Shown here: piece after piece, positions 50,707 to 59,627 of the stretch
Layout of the letters: the number at the start of each line of letters is the position of its first letter
Numbering within the stretch: the first letter of the stretch is position 1
Notes under the pieces: generated by a model
Seen by the model: only the letters and a program-made list of their open reading frames with translations
The model's database searches: none
What the model was told of the DNA's origin: nothing
Position numbers and translations under genes: made by a program
DNA from: an uncultured Vampirovibrio sp.
GTDB lineage: Bacteria; Cyanobacteriota; Vampirovibrionia; Gastranaerophilales; Gastranaerophilaceae
NCBI GenBank assembly: GCA_910577635.1
Contig: CAJTNR010000013.1
Coordinates: forward strand, 1-63,100
DNA length: 63,100 bases
Direction of reading: 5' to 3'

Positions 50707-51561
50707 TTAGTTAGTAATAGCTTTAATTGTATTAAAGGTATTGAAAGTTTTTTCCCAGCCGTTTGAATCTTTAGCTGTTTTATACTTTTCTAATTTTTGA
50801 GCACGTTTTTGTTTTAGCTTTGCTTGTTGTTTATTAAAAGCAGCAAGTTTTTTAGGATTTGAGTTTCTTTCATCTACAATTGGCTTAGCATAAACCATAA
50901 ATTTCTTATATGAATCCGTAGTATAGCCAGCTTTAATCTTATCAGGATAAGTATAAGTTATATAATCATAAATATACATTGTTCTTTTATCCCCTGAAGG
51001 ATGAGTTGAGGTAAAATCAGCATAACTTCCGCCGATTTTATACAAAACTGAAACCATAGCCAAAGGGTTATAGCCGGCATGTGCGATTAAGTCCACCCCT
51101 GTGATATCCGCTTCATATTCTTCTGTTCTTGACATTTTTAACATAGTTAAGTTGTTAACAGTGTTTGCTCCTGCTTTAACTGAGGAACTTACATTTGCAT
51201 TGTAAATTGCAGTTGAAGTAATTGTTCCTACAACGTTTTGCTTAGCAACATGATTGTTAACAATATGACCGATTTCATGCGCTATAACACCAGCGAGTTC
51301 AGCGTCATTATTAACAAACTTTAAAAGCCCTGTATAAACGCAAATTTCCTTATCTGCATTAGCAAAAGCGTTAATTTCATCCGTTTCAATTACTTTAAAG
51401 TTAATTTTTGTCGGAAGATTATTTTTTTGCAAAAGTGCTTTTCCGATTCTATTAACTTTTTCCACATTGGATTTTGTTGTCCAATTTGTCGTAGTTGCAG
51501 CATAAGAACTTAGGGACAAACTAAGAGCAGCTGCCAATAAACAGTTTAGTATCTTTTTCAT
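50707..51561 (-). CDS. M48-family zinc metalloprotease, exported
   Basis: A 284-residue secreted protease with an N-terminal signal peptide (MKKILNCLLAAALSLSLSSY, then AA). The zinc site is complete: HEIGH at residues 95-99 and the third ligand Glu in RTEEYEADITGVDLIA. The family resembles LoiP/BepA-type periplasmic proteases that clear misfolded outer-membrane proteins. The last 50 residues are Lys-rich and helical (KQQAKLKQKRAQKLEKYKTA) and extend beyond the core. Promoter TTGAAA-17-TAGTAT (51585-51613) and GAGGAG upstream support the start. Confidence 0.92.
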   Translation of the reverse strand: MKKILNCLLAAALSLSLSSYAATTTNWTTKSNVEKVNRIGKALLQKNNLPTKINFKVIETDEINAFANADKEICVYTGLLKFVNNDAELAGVIAHEIGHIVNNHVAKQNVVGTITSTAIYNANVSSSVKAGANTVNNLTMLKMSRTEEYEADITGVDLIAHAGYNPLAMVSVLYKIGGSYADFTSTHPSGDKRTMYIYDYITYTYPDKIKAGYTTDSYKKFMVYAKPIVDERNSNPKKLAAFNKQQAKLKQKRAQKLEKYKTAKDSNGWEKTFNTFNTIKAITN

Positions 51562-51584
51562 ATCTTTCTCCTCTTATAACAAAA

Positions 51585-51613
51585 ATACTATCAAAAATAA
51601 AATTCTATTTCAA
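51585..51613 (-). promoter_or_regulatory. Sigma70-type promoter of the M48 protease gene
   Basis: On the minus strand TTGAAA (51613-51608) and TAGTAT (51590-51585) are 17 bases apart. The start of transcription would be near 51578, within 20 bases of the ATG and overlapping the GAGGAG ribosome site. Confidence 0.6.
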
Positions 51614-51630
51614 GAAACTATAATAATTTT

Positions 51631-52305
51631 TTATTTTTTTTCGCTAAACCCATAGCTCTGCTCAATTAATTCAAGAATTTGTTCATCAGATAAACTATTA
51701 TCAAGAATTATTGTTATCCAGTTTTTTTTGTTCATATGATAAGCTGGATAAAAGTGTTTTTCCTTTAATAACTCATCAATTTTTTTACTATCAAGTTTAA
51801 TATCAATAATTTCAACCAGTCCCTTTTTATCTGCCTCAAGTTTTTTTCTATCAACACTAAGAATGACAAGATACCACTTTTTTGTATCAGCGTTTCTAAA
51901 AACAGCACTTGTTGGTGTTTTTTCCCATAAAAATTCTGGATAATTATGGTATTTTTCTATAACCCTATAAGCAATCCTGTTTGTTTGGGAATTATTGAAA
52001 TATTGTTTTGTAAAACAATTATCTTTAATATCATAAAGAAGCTCAATATAAGCTTTTTTAACTTCTGCGACAAAAGCCCCTTTAGCGCTTTCAATCCTTA
52101 ATAACAAAAACTCTTCGTTATTTTCAGAATCAATAATCTTTCCTTTTAATTCTCCTTTTGAATTTATAGTGATAATAGCTTTAAAAAAAATGTTTTTAAG
52201 AGATTTTTCAATCATATATTCTTTTTTAATTTTTCTAAAACCATACTTTTTTAACTTCCTGTAATCAACAAAGCATCTTTTGAATATATCATTTTCTAAA
52301 TTCAT
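51631..52305 (-). CDS. MmcQ/YjbR-family protein
   Basis: A 224-residue protein. The C-terminal half (about 110-220) is the MmcQ/YjbR fold, a CyaY-like fold: PTSAVFRNADTKKWYLVI, then HFYPAYHMNKKNWITIIL and DEQILELIEQSYGFS. The first 105 residues (FKRCFVDYRKLKKYGFRKIK and a strand-rich core) extend it; I do not recognise them. Family members are cytosolic with a proposed DNA- or ligand-binding role, but no catalytic function is established. Divergent from the 1247-residue protein gene. Confidence 0.82.
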   Translation of the reverse strand: MNLENDIFKRCFVDYRKLKKYGFRKIKKEYMIEKSLKNIFFKAIITINSKGELKGKIIDSENNEEFLLLRIESAKGAFVAEVKKAYIELLYDIKDNCFTKQYFNNSQTNRIAYRVIEKYHNYPEFLWEKTPTSAVFRNADTKKWYLVILSVDRKKLEADKKGLVEIIDIKLDSKKIDELLKEKHFYPAYHMNKKNWITIILDNSLSDEQILELIEQSYGFSEKK

Positions 52306-52367
52306 ATTTTAAAATATATCAGCAATTATTTTTATTTACAAGTTTTTATAAATACATAGGAGAAACC

Positions 52368-55300
52368 ATGGGATTTTTTAATACTTTAGGCAATATCAGC
52401 CAAAACAAAAAGAATTTTAAAGAATGGGAAAAACAAGACGCTGATAAACAGGCTCAAAGAGAAGCGCTTTATCAAAAACAACAGCTTCCACAAGAAGTTT
52501 TAGATAAAGCAAAAGCCAAAGGCAGGGTTATAATTAACACAATTGATATAATGGATACCCACTCAGAAGAAGTAGCCGAAAACACAGAAACTGCAGTAAT
52601 GCCGTTTGCAGGACTTGCCCCTTTGGCATTATCCTTAATTCCAGGGTTCCCGGCTTATAAAAATATTGAAAGACTAGCCAGGGAAAAAAACGAAGCAATT
52701 GACAACTTTTTGTATAAAAGCAATGCTGGACAAGAGCTTAAAGACTTAGTAAACGAACTTGAAAATAAAAAAATTCCCGGTTTTAAAGTCTGGGATTACA
52801 CCAGTGCCTTTAGCAAGAAAAACTTACAAGCAGTATTAAACGCAAAAATCGAGGGGTTTAATTCTAAAGACACCTATCAAGCTCTATTAAAATGCAAAAG
52901 TCAATACAACAATATTCCAGAACTTAAAAACTTCCAAAAAGGAACAAAGCTGGGAGTTTTAGCTACAGTTGGTACTTTTATAGCCGCTTTTATAGCATCT
53001 AATATCTGTGCAGCTAAAATTCAGGTAAAAAGTTCAAGAATTGCCCGCTGGCAATCAAGACAAGACTTAAACGACCCTCGAAACTTTGTTCAATATACAG
53101 AAGAACAAATGAACACAGCTAAAGAAAACCTCAAGAAAAACGGAATCGAAAAAGAACCCAAAAAAGGTTTAGGTGCAATATCATTATTCAAAAAAGATAA
53201 GCAGGAAAAAGGATTTTTCCGCTCTTTAGGCTCTACTATAGCTGATAATAAAAACTATGAAAACTGGAAAAAGGACTATAACTTAGAAGATAAAAAAGTT
53301 CAAAGAGAACTAACACCGCAGGAGCTGATTGAAGCTCAAAAAGACAAGGAAATTATCCAAAGAATTACAAAAAAAATTAATAATAGCGCTGAGGAATACT
53401 CAGAAAACATGGAAACAGCAGCAGGTGTTCTTATTAATGGAACCCCTATTCTTGGAGGTGCAGTTGGTGCGCTTATAAATTTAATTGTTAATAAAACAAG
53501 CTTAGGAGATAAAATTACCAATAAAAACTTTGAAAAAATTCTAAAAAATGCACCAGAAGCAGATAAAGAAGAATTAAAGGAATTATTTAACAAAGTTCAA
53601 GAAGGAAGCAAAGAAAAAACCAAAAGTTTTGCAGGTTTTATTAACAAAGCTACAGATCAAATAAAACTATTTATAAAAACTTTTGAAGCTTCTATTAATA
53701 AAGAAACTATTGAAAATAGTTCAGGTTTTTCTCAATTTATACAAGCATCTAAATCTTTATACAGCTCCTCTAAAGTACTAAAATTTACAAGAGGCTTTGG
53801 AATTATTGCTACCGGCAGTATGATAACAGGCTATATAGGGGCAATGCTTGGTTTAAAACTTCAAAAATCATCTGCCAGAGCAGGTCGTTTTGCAGCTAAA
53901 AGAGAAATCGAACAAAACCCGCTGAACTTTGTCGGATACAACGAACAAGACCTTGATTCCGTTAAGGATGTTAAGGCTAAAAAGACAACAATTAAAGAAA
54001 AATTTGCAAACTATGTCACTTTCCTTCCCCGCGTAATTAAAGAGTACTTTGATTATGAAAAATACAAAAAAACAGAAGCAAAAGAACAAAAAGCACTTCT
54101 TAAAGAGTTAAATAAACTTGAAGTCACAGATAAACAGCTGGAGGAAGCAAAAGACCTTCAAAGAAAGCTATTTACAACCTTTGAAAGTGTTGATGACAAA
54201 TCTCAGGAATACTCAGAATCAATGGAAGCAGCAAATGAGATGGTTCAGCCTTTGATTCCTGTGTTTGGATATGCTCTTTTAGCTCTTCCTTTTGTAATTG
54301 CAGGCATTAAAGTGGCTAAAAAAGGAACAGCAGGGGCAATTGAATCTACAACAGGATTCTTAGCTAAACACACTGGATTCTTAAAAGGCAGGACTGTTAA
54401 TAAATACTTTGATGATGTTTCAAAAAATATTGTTGATGTTGTTGCAAAACAAGAAGTTGATGACAAAGCTCTGGGTATTTTAACATCTAAGCTTACCCCT
54501 GAAGAACTCAAGAGTTTGATTGATAAAACAAAAGGCGCTGATAATGAAGGAAAAGCGCTGCTTAAAGAACTTGCAAATGCTAACTTTACTCAATCATTAA
54601 AGGATGATATACTAACAGTCTTCAAATCTTTAGTTAAAGATGAAAAGAATATTAATGAACTACAAGACAATATCATGGATCCTGAAGCAATTAATAAAAT
54701 GATTGACAATCTTGACATTCCAAATGTAAGAATATCAACAATTCTGGATTTAGTTATAAAGAATCAGCAAAAAGGAAGCTTTGTTGAAAGTCTTAATTTA
54801 AAAGGTTTATTGAGCTCTTTAACGGATGCAGCAAAAAATACTTCGAAAAAAACACCAAAAGACGGTAATGAACTTAAAACATTCTTATTGGAACTAATCG
54901 AAAAAGACGGTTTTGTTGATAAGCTGCAAGATTCACAGTTAAGCGATATTATTAATATTGTATCAAATGGTATTAATGGCAAAGTTAAAGAACAAAAAAC
55001 AGGATTTTTTGCAAATATTACAAACAGTATTGAAAAAGGAATAAACAAAACAAAAATAAAAACTGCAATAAAAACACTTGCCAAGAGTCCTGATTTGCCG
55101 GATATTAAAATTTCTAAACAGATAAATGATGTTGTAAGCTCAATTAATCAGGCTAAAAATGCTGATGATGAAATTGCAGCAATTCTTAAAGCATTCAAGA
55201 AAACCCAAACATACGAAGATGGTTTAAATAAATTTATAAATAATAATATAGCAGATGAAATGACCAAAGAAGAAATCCATGCATTAATTATAAATAATTT

Positions 55301-56111
55301 CAAAGGGCGTCTTCCTGATTCAATATTAGATTCGCTATTAAAACAAATTAATAGTAAAGCAAATATCAAAAAAGCTGTTGATAATATTATTGATAATTAC
55401 AAGACTCCAATTAATATTAAAATGATTCCAAAAGACGGTATAAAACTTGAATCAATTCTTAATATTACAACAAAAGATATTGAAAATATGAAAAAAGCTT
55501 TTCTTGATAAAAACAAAGGGCTTATAACAAACTGGACACAAGAACAAATTAAAAACGGATCTGCAAGAAAAGCTATTAGCAATATGGTGGGTTCAATGCC
55601 TGATGGAGCAACAAGAAAATTGTTAAGTACTATTGCAGAATCAAATGCAACAGACGAACAACTGGCTAAAATCTTTACTAATATTTGCAAATGCTTAAAA
55701 AATATACCGACTGAACAATTCAAAAAGATTTTAGATACAGCATTAGCTGAATTTAAGAAAAATCCTCAAAAATTTATGCAAGCGCTAAAATCCGGCTCTT
55801 TTGCACAAGTTCTTTTAACCAAAGGTCTTGTAACAACTACAACGCTTATGTCAGTAGGCTGGGGAGCGCTTTCTATAGCTCTTGCGTTTATGGTTGAAAG
55901 CACTTTTGCTTCAATGCAGAAAAAAGCAGGAAGATTAGGAGTAATGAAAGGTTTAGAAGAACTACAGGATGAGAAATACTATGCTGATACAAATCCTGCT
56001 TCTAAAAAAGAAGAGGTCCAAAATAATAGCAAAGAAAAAATAAAAACTACTCCTGCTGTAATGAGTCCAGCACTAAAAAATCTTCTTGAAAAACAGCAAA
56101 AAACTAGTTAA
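52368..56111 (+). CDS. Large membrane-associated protein with three repeated modules
   Basis: A 1247-residue protein I do not recognise as any named family. It contains three copies of one module. Each has an acidic helix, SEEVAENTETA (66-76), AEEYSENMETAA (341-352) and SQEYSESMEAAN (612-623), followed by a hydrophobic stretch. A second hydrophobic stretch then leads into KSSRIARWQSRQDLNDPRNF (221-240), KSSARAGRFAAKREIEQNPL (500-519) and, near the C-terminus, KKAGRLGVMKGLEEL. The third module is split by a long Lys/Asp/Ile-rich helical insert (about 660-1160). Modules one and two start with GFFNTLGNI and GFFRSLGST. AGGAG precedes the ATG. Probably an integral membrane scaffold; function unknown. 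Confidence 0.75.
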   Translation: MGFFNTLGNISQNKKNFKEWEKQDADKQAQREALYQKQQLPQEVLDKAKAKGRVIINTIDIMDTHSEEVAENTETAVMPFAGLAPLALSLIPGFPAYKNIERLAREKNEAIDNFLYKSNAGQELKDLVNELENKKIPGFKVWDYTSAFSKKNLQAVLNAKIEGFNSKDTYQALLKCKSQYNNIPELKNFQKGTKLGVLATVGTFIAAFIASNICAAKIQVKSSRIARWQSRQDLNDPRNFVQYTEEQMNTAKENLKKNGIEKEPKKGLGAISLFKKDKQEKGFFRSLGSTIADNKNYENWKKDYNLEDKKVQRELTPQELIEAQKDKEIIQRITKKINNSAEEYSENMETAAGVLINGTPILGGAVGALINLIVNKTSLGDKITNKNFEKILKNAPEADKEELKELFNKVQEGSKEKTKSFAGFINKATDQIKLFIKTFEASINKETIENSSGFSQFIQASKSLYSSSKVLKFTRGFGIIATGSMITGYIGAMLGLKLQKSSARAGRFAAKREIEQNPLNFVGYNEQDLDSVKDVKAKKTTIKEKFANYVTFLPRVIKEYFDYEKYKKTEAKEQKALLKELNKLEVTDKQLEEAKDLQRKLFTTFESVDDKSQEYSESMEAANEMVQPLIPVFGYALLALPFVIAGIKVAKKGTAGAIESTTGFLAKHTGFLKGRTVNKYFDDVSKNIVDVVAKQEVDDKALGILTSKLTPEELKSLIDKTKGADNEGKALLKELANANFTQSLKDDILTVFKSLVKDEKNINELQDNIMDPEAINKMIDNLDIPNVRISTILDLVIKNQQKGSFVESLNLKGLLSSLTDAAKNTSKKTPKDGNELKTFLLELIEKDGFVDKLQDSQLSDIINIVSNGINGKVKEQKTGFFANITNSIEKGINKTKIKTAIKTLAKSPDLPDIKISKQINDVVSSINQAKNADDEIAAILKAFKKTQTYEDGLNKFINNNIADEMTKEEIHALIINNFKGRLPDSILDSLLKQINSKANIKKAVDNIIDNYKTPINIKMIPKDGIKLESILNITTKDIENMKKAFLDKNKGLITNWTQEQIKNGSARKAISNMVGSMPDGATRKLLSTIAESNATDEQLAKIFTNICKCLKNIPTEQFKKILDTALAEFKKNPQKFMQALKSGSFAQVLLTKGLVTTTTLMSVGWGALSIALAFMVESTFASMQKKAGRLGVMKGLEELQDEKYYADTNPASKKEEVQNNSKEKIKTTPAVMSPALKNLLEKQQKTS

Positions 56112-56754
56112 GCTCTTTTTTCCAGCTGTAGAGAAAATAAATTGACAAAAGAAAATAAACTAACCACATAAAAACTACGGTTAGTCCGCTTCCTGTCAAT
56201 AGAAAAACTTTAAGCCAGATAAAAACAGACAACAAATTAACAAAAAACCAAACATACCATTGCTCGATGCATCTTTTTAAGGTCAGATACTGCCCCAGAA
56301 CTGAAAAAACCCCGACGAATCCATCTTTATAAGGGGTAATATCCCCTGTTTTTTGAAGGATAAAAGAAACAATTGCTGATAAGATAAAAGCAAGGGAAAA
56401 ATAGAATAATCGTTGTTTTTTTGTAAGTTTTGTTTTTATAATTGAATCGGTTTTTTTATTAAGATGTTTCCTCCAGTTAAAAATCCCTATAATTTGTATT
56501 GGAATATAATAGAACGCGTACAAAATAAAACTTCCAAACAAACTATTAACAAAACTAAGATAGCTGTATAGGAAAGATCCTGTTATTCCGCTAAAAAAAC
56601 AAAGAATTTTGCCTTTTCCAGCAAGAATTGTATAAGTAATTGAACAAAGAGCAGCAATTAATACAATTGGTTTATCCTTTGATATAACGGACAACAGTAC
56701 AACTGATAGAAGTATTAGTATAAAAACGATTTTTTCGATTCTAGTAAGACCCAT
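56104..56754 (-). CDS. pnuC: Nicotinamide riboside transporter PnuC family
   Basis: A 216-residue membrane protein with about seven transmembrane helices. The family motif is present in FYYIPIQIIGIFNWRKHL (the WxxH region), with a second block, WYVWFFVNLLSVFIWLKVFL, in the C-terminal half and a charged end. PnuC proteins import nicotinamide riboside, with thiamine or riboflavin transport in relatives; the substrate here cannot be read. NAD salvage is an inference. Overlaps the convergent end of the 1247-residue gene by 8 bases. Confidence 0.9.
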   Translation of the reverse strand: MGLTRIEKIVFILILLSVVLLSVISKDKPIVLIAALCSITYTILAGKGKILCFFSGITGSFLYSYLSFVNSLFGSFILYAFYYIPIQIIGIFNWRKHLNKKTDSIIKTKLTKKQRLFYFSLAFILSAIVSFILQKTGDITPYKDGFVGVFSVLGQYLTLKRCIEQWYVWFFVNLLSVFIWLKVFLLTGSGLTVVFMWLVYFLLSIYFLYSWKKELN

Positions 56755-56795
56755 AGGACTAAAATTTAAGAAGCATTAAAAAATACTTCATAAAA

Positions 56796-57200
56796 CTACA
56801 TTACAGATCCACCGGTAGTATTGAGCATTTGCATCATAACACTGCCAAGAATTATCGCAGCCATTATACTAACAATTGTTAAAACAATCAAAATTGTTAA
56901 ACCTGCAATAGCCCAATTCTTTTGAATTTGTTGAAATTCTTCAACACTTGAATATTCTTTGTTCTGCCATGCCCAGCGATTGCCCATTATTCCAAACCAA
57001 ATACACATTCCCAAAGGAAGAATTGGAATAACCGCTGCCAATAAAATCAACAGAGTTATATATGACTTGTTTCCAATACCCCATATGAAAGTAAGAAAAA
57101 AAGCACCCCAGTTGAATTTTCTAGCTACAACATCAGGTACGGCTGAGCCTTTGCCCATTCCAGAGCCATTCCCGTTTTTGCGACTGTTTTGCAATGCCAT
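56796..57200 (-). CDS. Small membrane protein with FNWGAF module
   Basis: A 134-residue protein with about three transmembrane helices. A Gly/Ser/Asn-rich N-terminus precedes ARKFNWGAFFLTFIWGIGNK and GIMGNRWAWQNKEY, a module that also occurs in the next gene upstream (EFNWGAFLGTWIWGLINN; GIKGNEWAYKNRLW). DUF2628-like small membrane proteins share this look. It is 28 bases downstream of the 57229 gene, so the two are probably one transcription unit, and one a shortened duplicate of the other's centre. Function unknown. Confidence 0.75.
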   Translation of the reverse strand: MALQNSRKNGNGSGMGKGSAVPDVVARKFNWGAFFLTFIWGIGNKSYITLLILLAAVIPILPLGMCIWFGIMGNRWAWQNKEYSSVEEFQQIQKNWAIAGLTILIVLTIVSIMAAIILGSVMMQMLNTTGGSVM

Positions 57201-57228
57201 TATATTGGTTTTCCTTTCCTATTATAAT

Positions 57229-58422
57229 TTACTTAACTGTCGGATTATAGAACCGATAAGCCTTAAGTGCCATTGAGACAATATCTTTAAAGTTAGGTTC
57301 TTTTTTATTTAGAGCATTTTCATCAAGATGAAACTCAGCTAAAAGTTCTTTGTTTTTTGAATTATAAATTTTAGTTCTGGGAAGCTCTGTTGTTTTAGAA
57401 AAACTTCTTCCTTTATATTTTTTCATTTTCTTTCCTGCAGCAATTGTGGATGCCATATCAAGCATGGTTTTCTTTTCTTTAAAAGAAGAACCTGCCCAAT
57501 CCTTAGGGTCTATATAAAACTTGTTTTCGTTAAGGGTTATTGTATAGGATTCAAAGTACAGAGAAGAAAAAGTTTCCATGCCGGATTGAATTCTCTCAAT
57601 TGGAGCTTTGGTTCGAACATTAGCAGCACCAGCAGGTTCGCTCTGAGCAATTGCAGCTACAATTCCTGCTATTAGAATAAACATAAAAATCACTAATAGT
57701 ATTGTAATAACAGGGATAATTAATACATAAACAATTATAAACACTAAAGATTGAGTTCTTTGAGAATCAAGGAATTTTTCATCATTTTCCCAAAGCCGAT
57801 TCTTATAAGCCCATTCATTGCCCTTAATCCCGCAAACCAGCTGAAAATAAAAGCCGGCCGGTGTAAAACAAAGAAGAAGAAACCACAAAGGTTTATAAGA
57901 ATTGTTTATCAAACCCCAGATCCAAGTGCCTAAAAAAGCACCCCAGTTGAACTCTTTAGTAATATCATGAGGTTCTTTTGCTGTAATTTGTCCTTTTGTG
58001 AACAATAAACAAATATTAAGCGCAAAACTAACAAGAGCAAATACTATCGCTAAAAACACAGGGAAAAATATTGAATAACTCCCCAAAGCTATAACAATAG
58101 AAGCTATTATATTAAAGGTATTATTAATCTGACCTTGAATATCGCTCAACCTGCGAATTGCATTAGAAATGCTAACCACGGATAAAAACCCGAGACTAAA
58201 AACTAACCATATCTTTAAAGCGACAGGCGCAGTGTATATAATCTGGTTTAATTTAAGAATATCATCAAATGTGCTAATGTTTTTTATAACAAAACTCTGC
58301 TGCGGCATTGCAATAAACGCACTAATCATACAGATATAAACAAAGTTAAGAAAGTAATCTCTTCTTCCTATAATTCCCGTAAAGTTAATTAGTTTGCTAT
58401 TTTTTTCCAAATTCACAGACAA
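57229..58422 (-). CDS. DUF805-like membrane protein with FNWGAF module and soluble tail
   Basis: A 397-residue protein. The N-terminus has the DUF805 entry pattern (FTGIIGRRDYFLNFVYI) and four helices with ISNAIRRLSDI, the 'RRLHD'-type family box. Residues about 153-260 hold the FNWGAF module shared with the next gene, with three helices. The last 130 residues (after about 270) are a soluble, mixed alpha/beta region (FYIDPKDWAGSSFKEKKTML) that I do not recognise. Looks like a fusion of two membrane families plus a new domain. Function unknown. Confidence 0.75.
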   Translation of the reverse strand: MSVNLEKNSKLINFTGIIGRRDYFLNFVYICMISAFIAMPQQSFVIKNISTFDDILKLNQIIYTAPVALKIWLVFSLGFLSVVSISNAIRRLSDIQGQINNTFNIIASIVIALGSYSIFFPVFLAIVFALVSFALNICLLFTKGQITAKEPHDITKEFNWGAFLGTWIWGLINNSYKPLWFLLLCFTPAGFYFQLVCGIKGNEWAYKNRLWENDEKFLDSQRTQSLVFIIVYVLIIPVITILLVIFMFILIAGIVAAIAQSEPAGAANVRTKAPIERIQSGMETFSSLYFESYTITLNENKFYIDPKDWAGSSFKEKKTMLDMASTIAAGKKMKKYKGRSFSKTTELPRTKIYNSKNKELLAEFHLDENALNKKEPNFKDIVSMALKAYRFYNPTVK

Positions 58423-58469
58423 AATCCTTTTTTATAATATTCTATACTTTATTGTTAATTTTGTAAAGA

Positions 58470-58961
58470 TTATTTACAAAATCCAAAATCTAAAAATTTT
58501 AACCAGTTATCAATATCATCCTTTGCATTACTGCCGCCATTTTCATAAATTACAAGGGGTTCTAAGACTTTTTTAGCTTTTGTTAGTTTTGCCATATCCT
58601 GCGCTATTGAATACTTTCCGCCCCCGCTATGGGTTATAAAAGGAATAATTGTCTTACCTTCAAAGTTATTTTCAGATAAAAAAGTTTTAACCGCAGGAGC
58701 CATCTCATACCACCAGGCAGGTGTTCCTACAAAAACCGCATCATATAAAGAAACATCAATATTATCCTTTAGCTGCGGCTTTATTCCTTCTTCGTGTTGT
58801 TTTTTTGCAATTCCATAAGCGGTTTCATTGTAGTCTTTAGGATAAGGGGTTATTGTTTCAATTCTAAATATATCAGCGCCTGTTGTTTTATGGATTTTTT
58901 CAGCGATTGATTGAGTATTTCCGCCCCAGGAAAAATATGCTATTAATATTTTTTTATTCAT
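58470..58961 (-). CDS. Flavodoxin family protein
   Basis: A 163-residue flavodoxin-like protein. The FMN phosphate loop is AYFSWGGNTQSIAEKI, in which SxTGNT is replaced by SWGGNT; the isoalloxazine loops GTPAWWYEMAPAVKTF and THSGGGKYS follow. It would carry electrons or act as an FMN-dependent reductase. 18 bases downstream of a second flavoprotein gene and part of a three-gene unit with the decarboxylase-cupin gene, divergent from an AraC regulator. Same type as flavodoxins often found with such AraC clusters in gut bacteria (inference). Confidence 0.9.
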   Translation of the reverse strand: MNKKILIAYFSWGGNTQSIAEKIHKTTGADIFRIETITPYPKDYNETAYGIAKKQHEEGIKPQLKDNIDVSLYDAVFVGTPAWWYEMAPAVKTFLSENNFEGKTIIPFITHSGGGKYSIAQDMAKLTKAKKVLEPLVIYENGGSNAKDDIDNWLKFLDFGFCK

Positions 58962-58979
58962 AAGACCTCCTTGCAGTTT

Positions 58980-59615
58980 TCATCTTATAAAGTTAGTAAA
59001 CTCAACTTCTTCTTGTTTTGGAAGTTCAATTCCTGCTTTTTTACCTGCTTCAATACATTTTAAATAATATGCCATATTACGGGCTAAAAAGCGCATGTTT
59101 TGCAATCCTTCGATATCTTTTCTAACATCATCAGGGGTTTGCCCAAAAACCATGTTCCAGTATCTGCCTGAAATAATCGGCATTTGGGTAATTGTAAAGT
59201 ATTTATTCAGCTGCTCTAAAGCTGCAGTTGTACCCGCACGTCTTGCGCTCACTATAGCAGCAGCAGGTTTATACGTAAAAATTTCAGCACGTTTAGACAT
59301 AGAAGCTGCAAAAAAAGCACGATTTAAAAACGAAACAACTCCGCCGGCTGCTGCAGCATAGTAAACAGGAGAGCCCACAATGAATCCATCAAAACTTTTA
59401 GCATAATCAAGGAATTCATTAACATTTTCATCAATGACACACTTAAAAAGTTTAGCACATGCCCTGCAGGCTCTGCAGGGAGCTATGGGGTTTTTTCCAA
59501 TATGATAAATTTCAGATTCAACCCCTTCAATTGCTAATGTCTTTTGAATTTCACTTAATGCTGTATAAGTGCAGCCTTCTTTATTTGGTGAACCGTTTAA
59601 TAATAATACTTTCAT
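58980..59615 (-). CDS. NADPH-dependent FMN reductase-like flavoprotein with Cys cluster
   Basis: A 211-residue protein of the flavodoxin-like (NADPH-dependent FMN reductase, iron-sulfur flavoprotein) family. It starts with LLNGSPNKEGCTYTALSEIQ, the FMN phosphate loop, and has a four-Cys stretch, APCRACRACAKLFKC (with Cys at intervals CxxCxxC then C), that in the Isf family can bind an iron-sulfur cluster. VGSPVYYAAAAGGVVSFLNR is the flavin region. The gap to the next gene is 18 bases. Redox partner of the flavodoxin downstream is plausible but not shown. Confidence 0.88.
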   Translation of the reverse strand: MKVLLLNGSPNKEGCTYTALSEIQKTLAIEGVESEIYHIGKNPIAPCRACRACAKLFKCVIDENVNEFLDYAKSFDGFIVGSPVYYAAAAGGVVSFLNRAFFAASMSKRAEIFTYKPAAAIVSARRAGTTAALEQLNKYFTITQMPIISGRYWNMVFGQTPDDVRKDIEGLQNMRFLARNMAYYLKCIEAGKKAGIELPKQEEVEFTNFIR

Positions 59616-59627
59616 TTGATAAAACTC

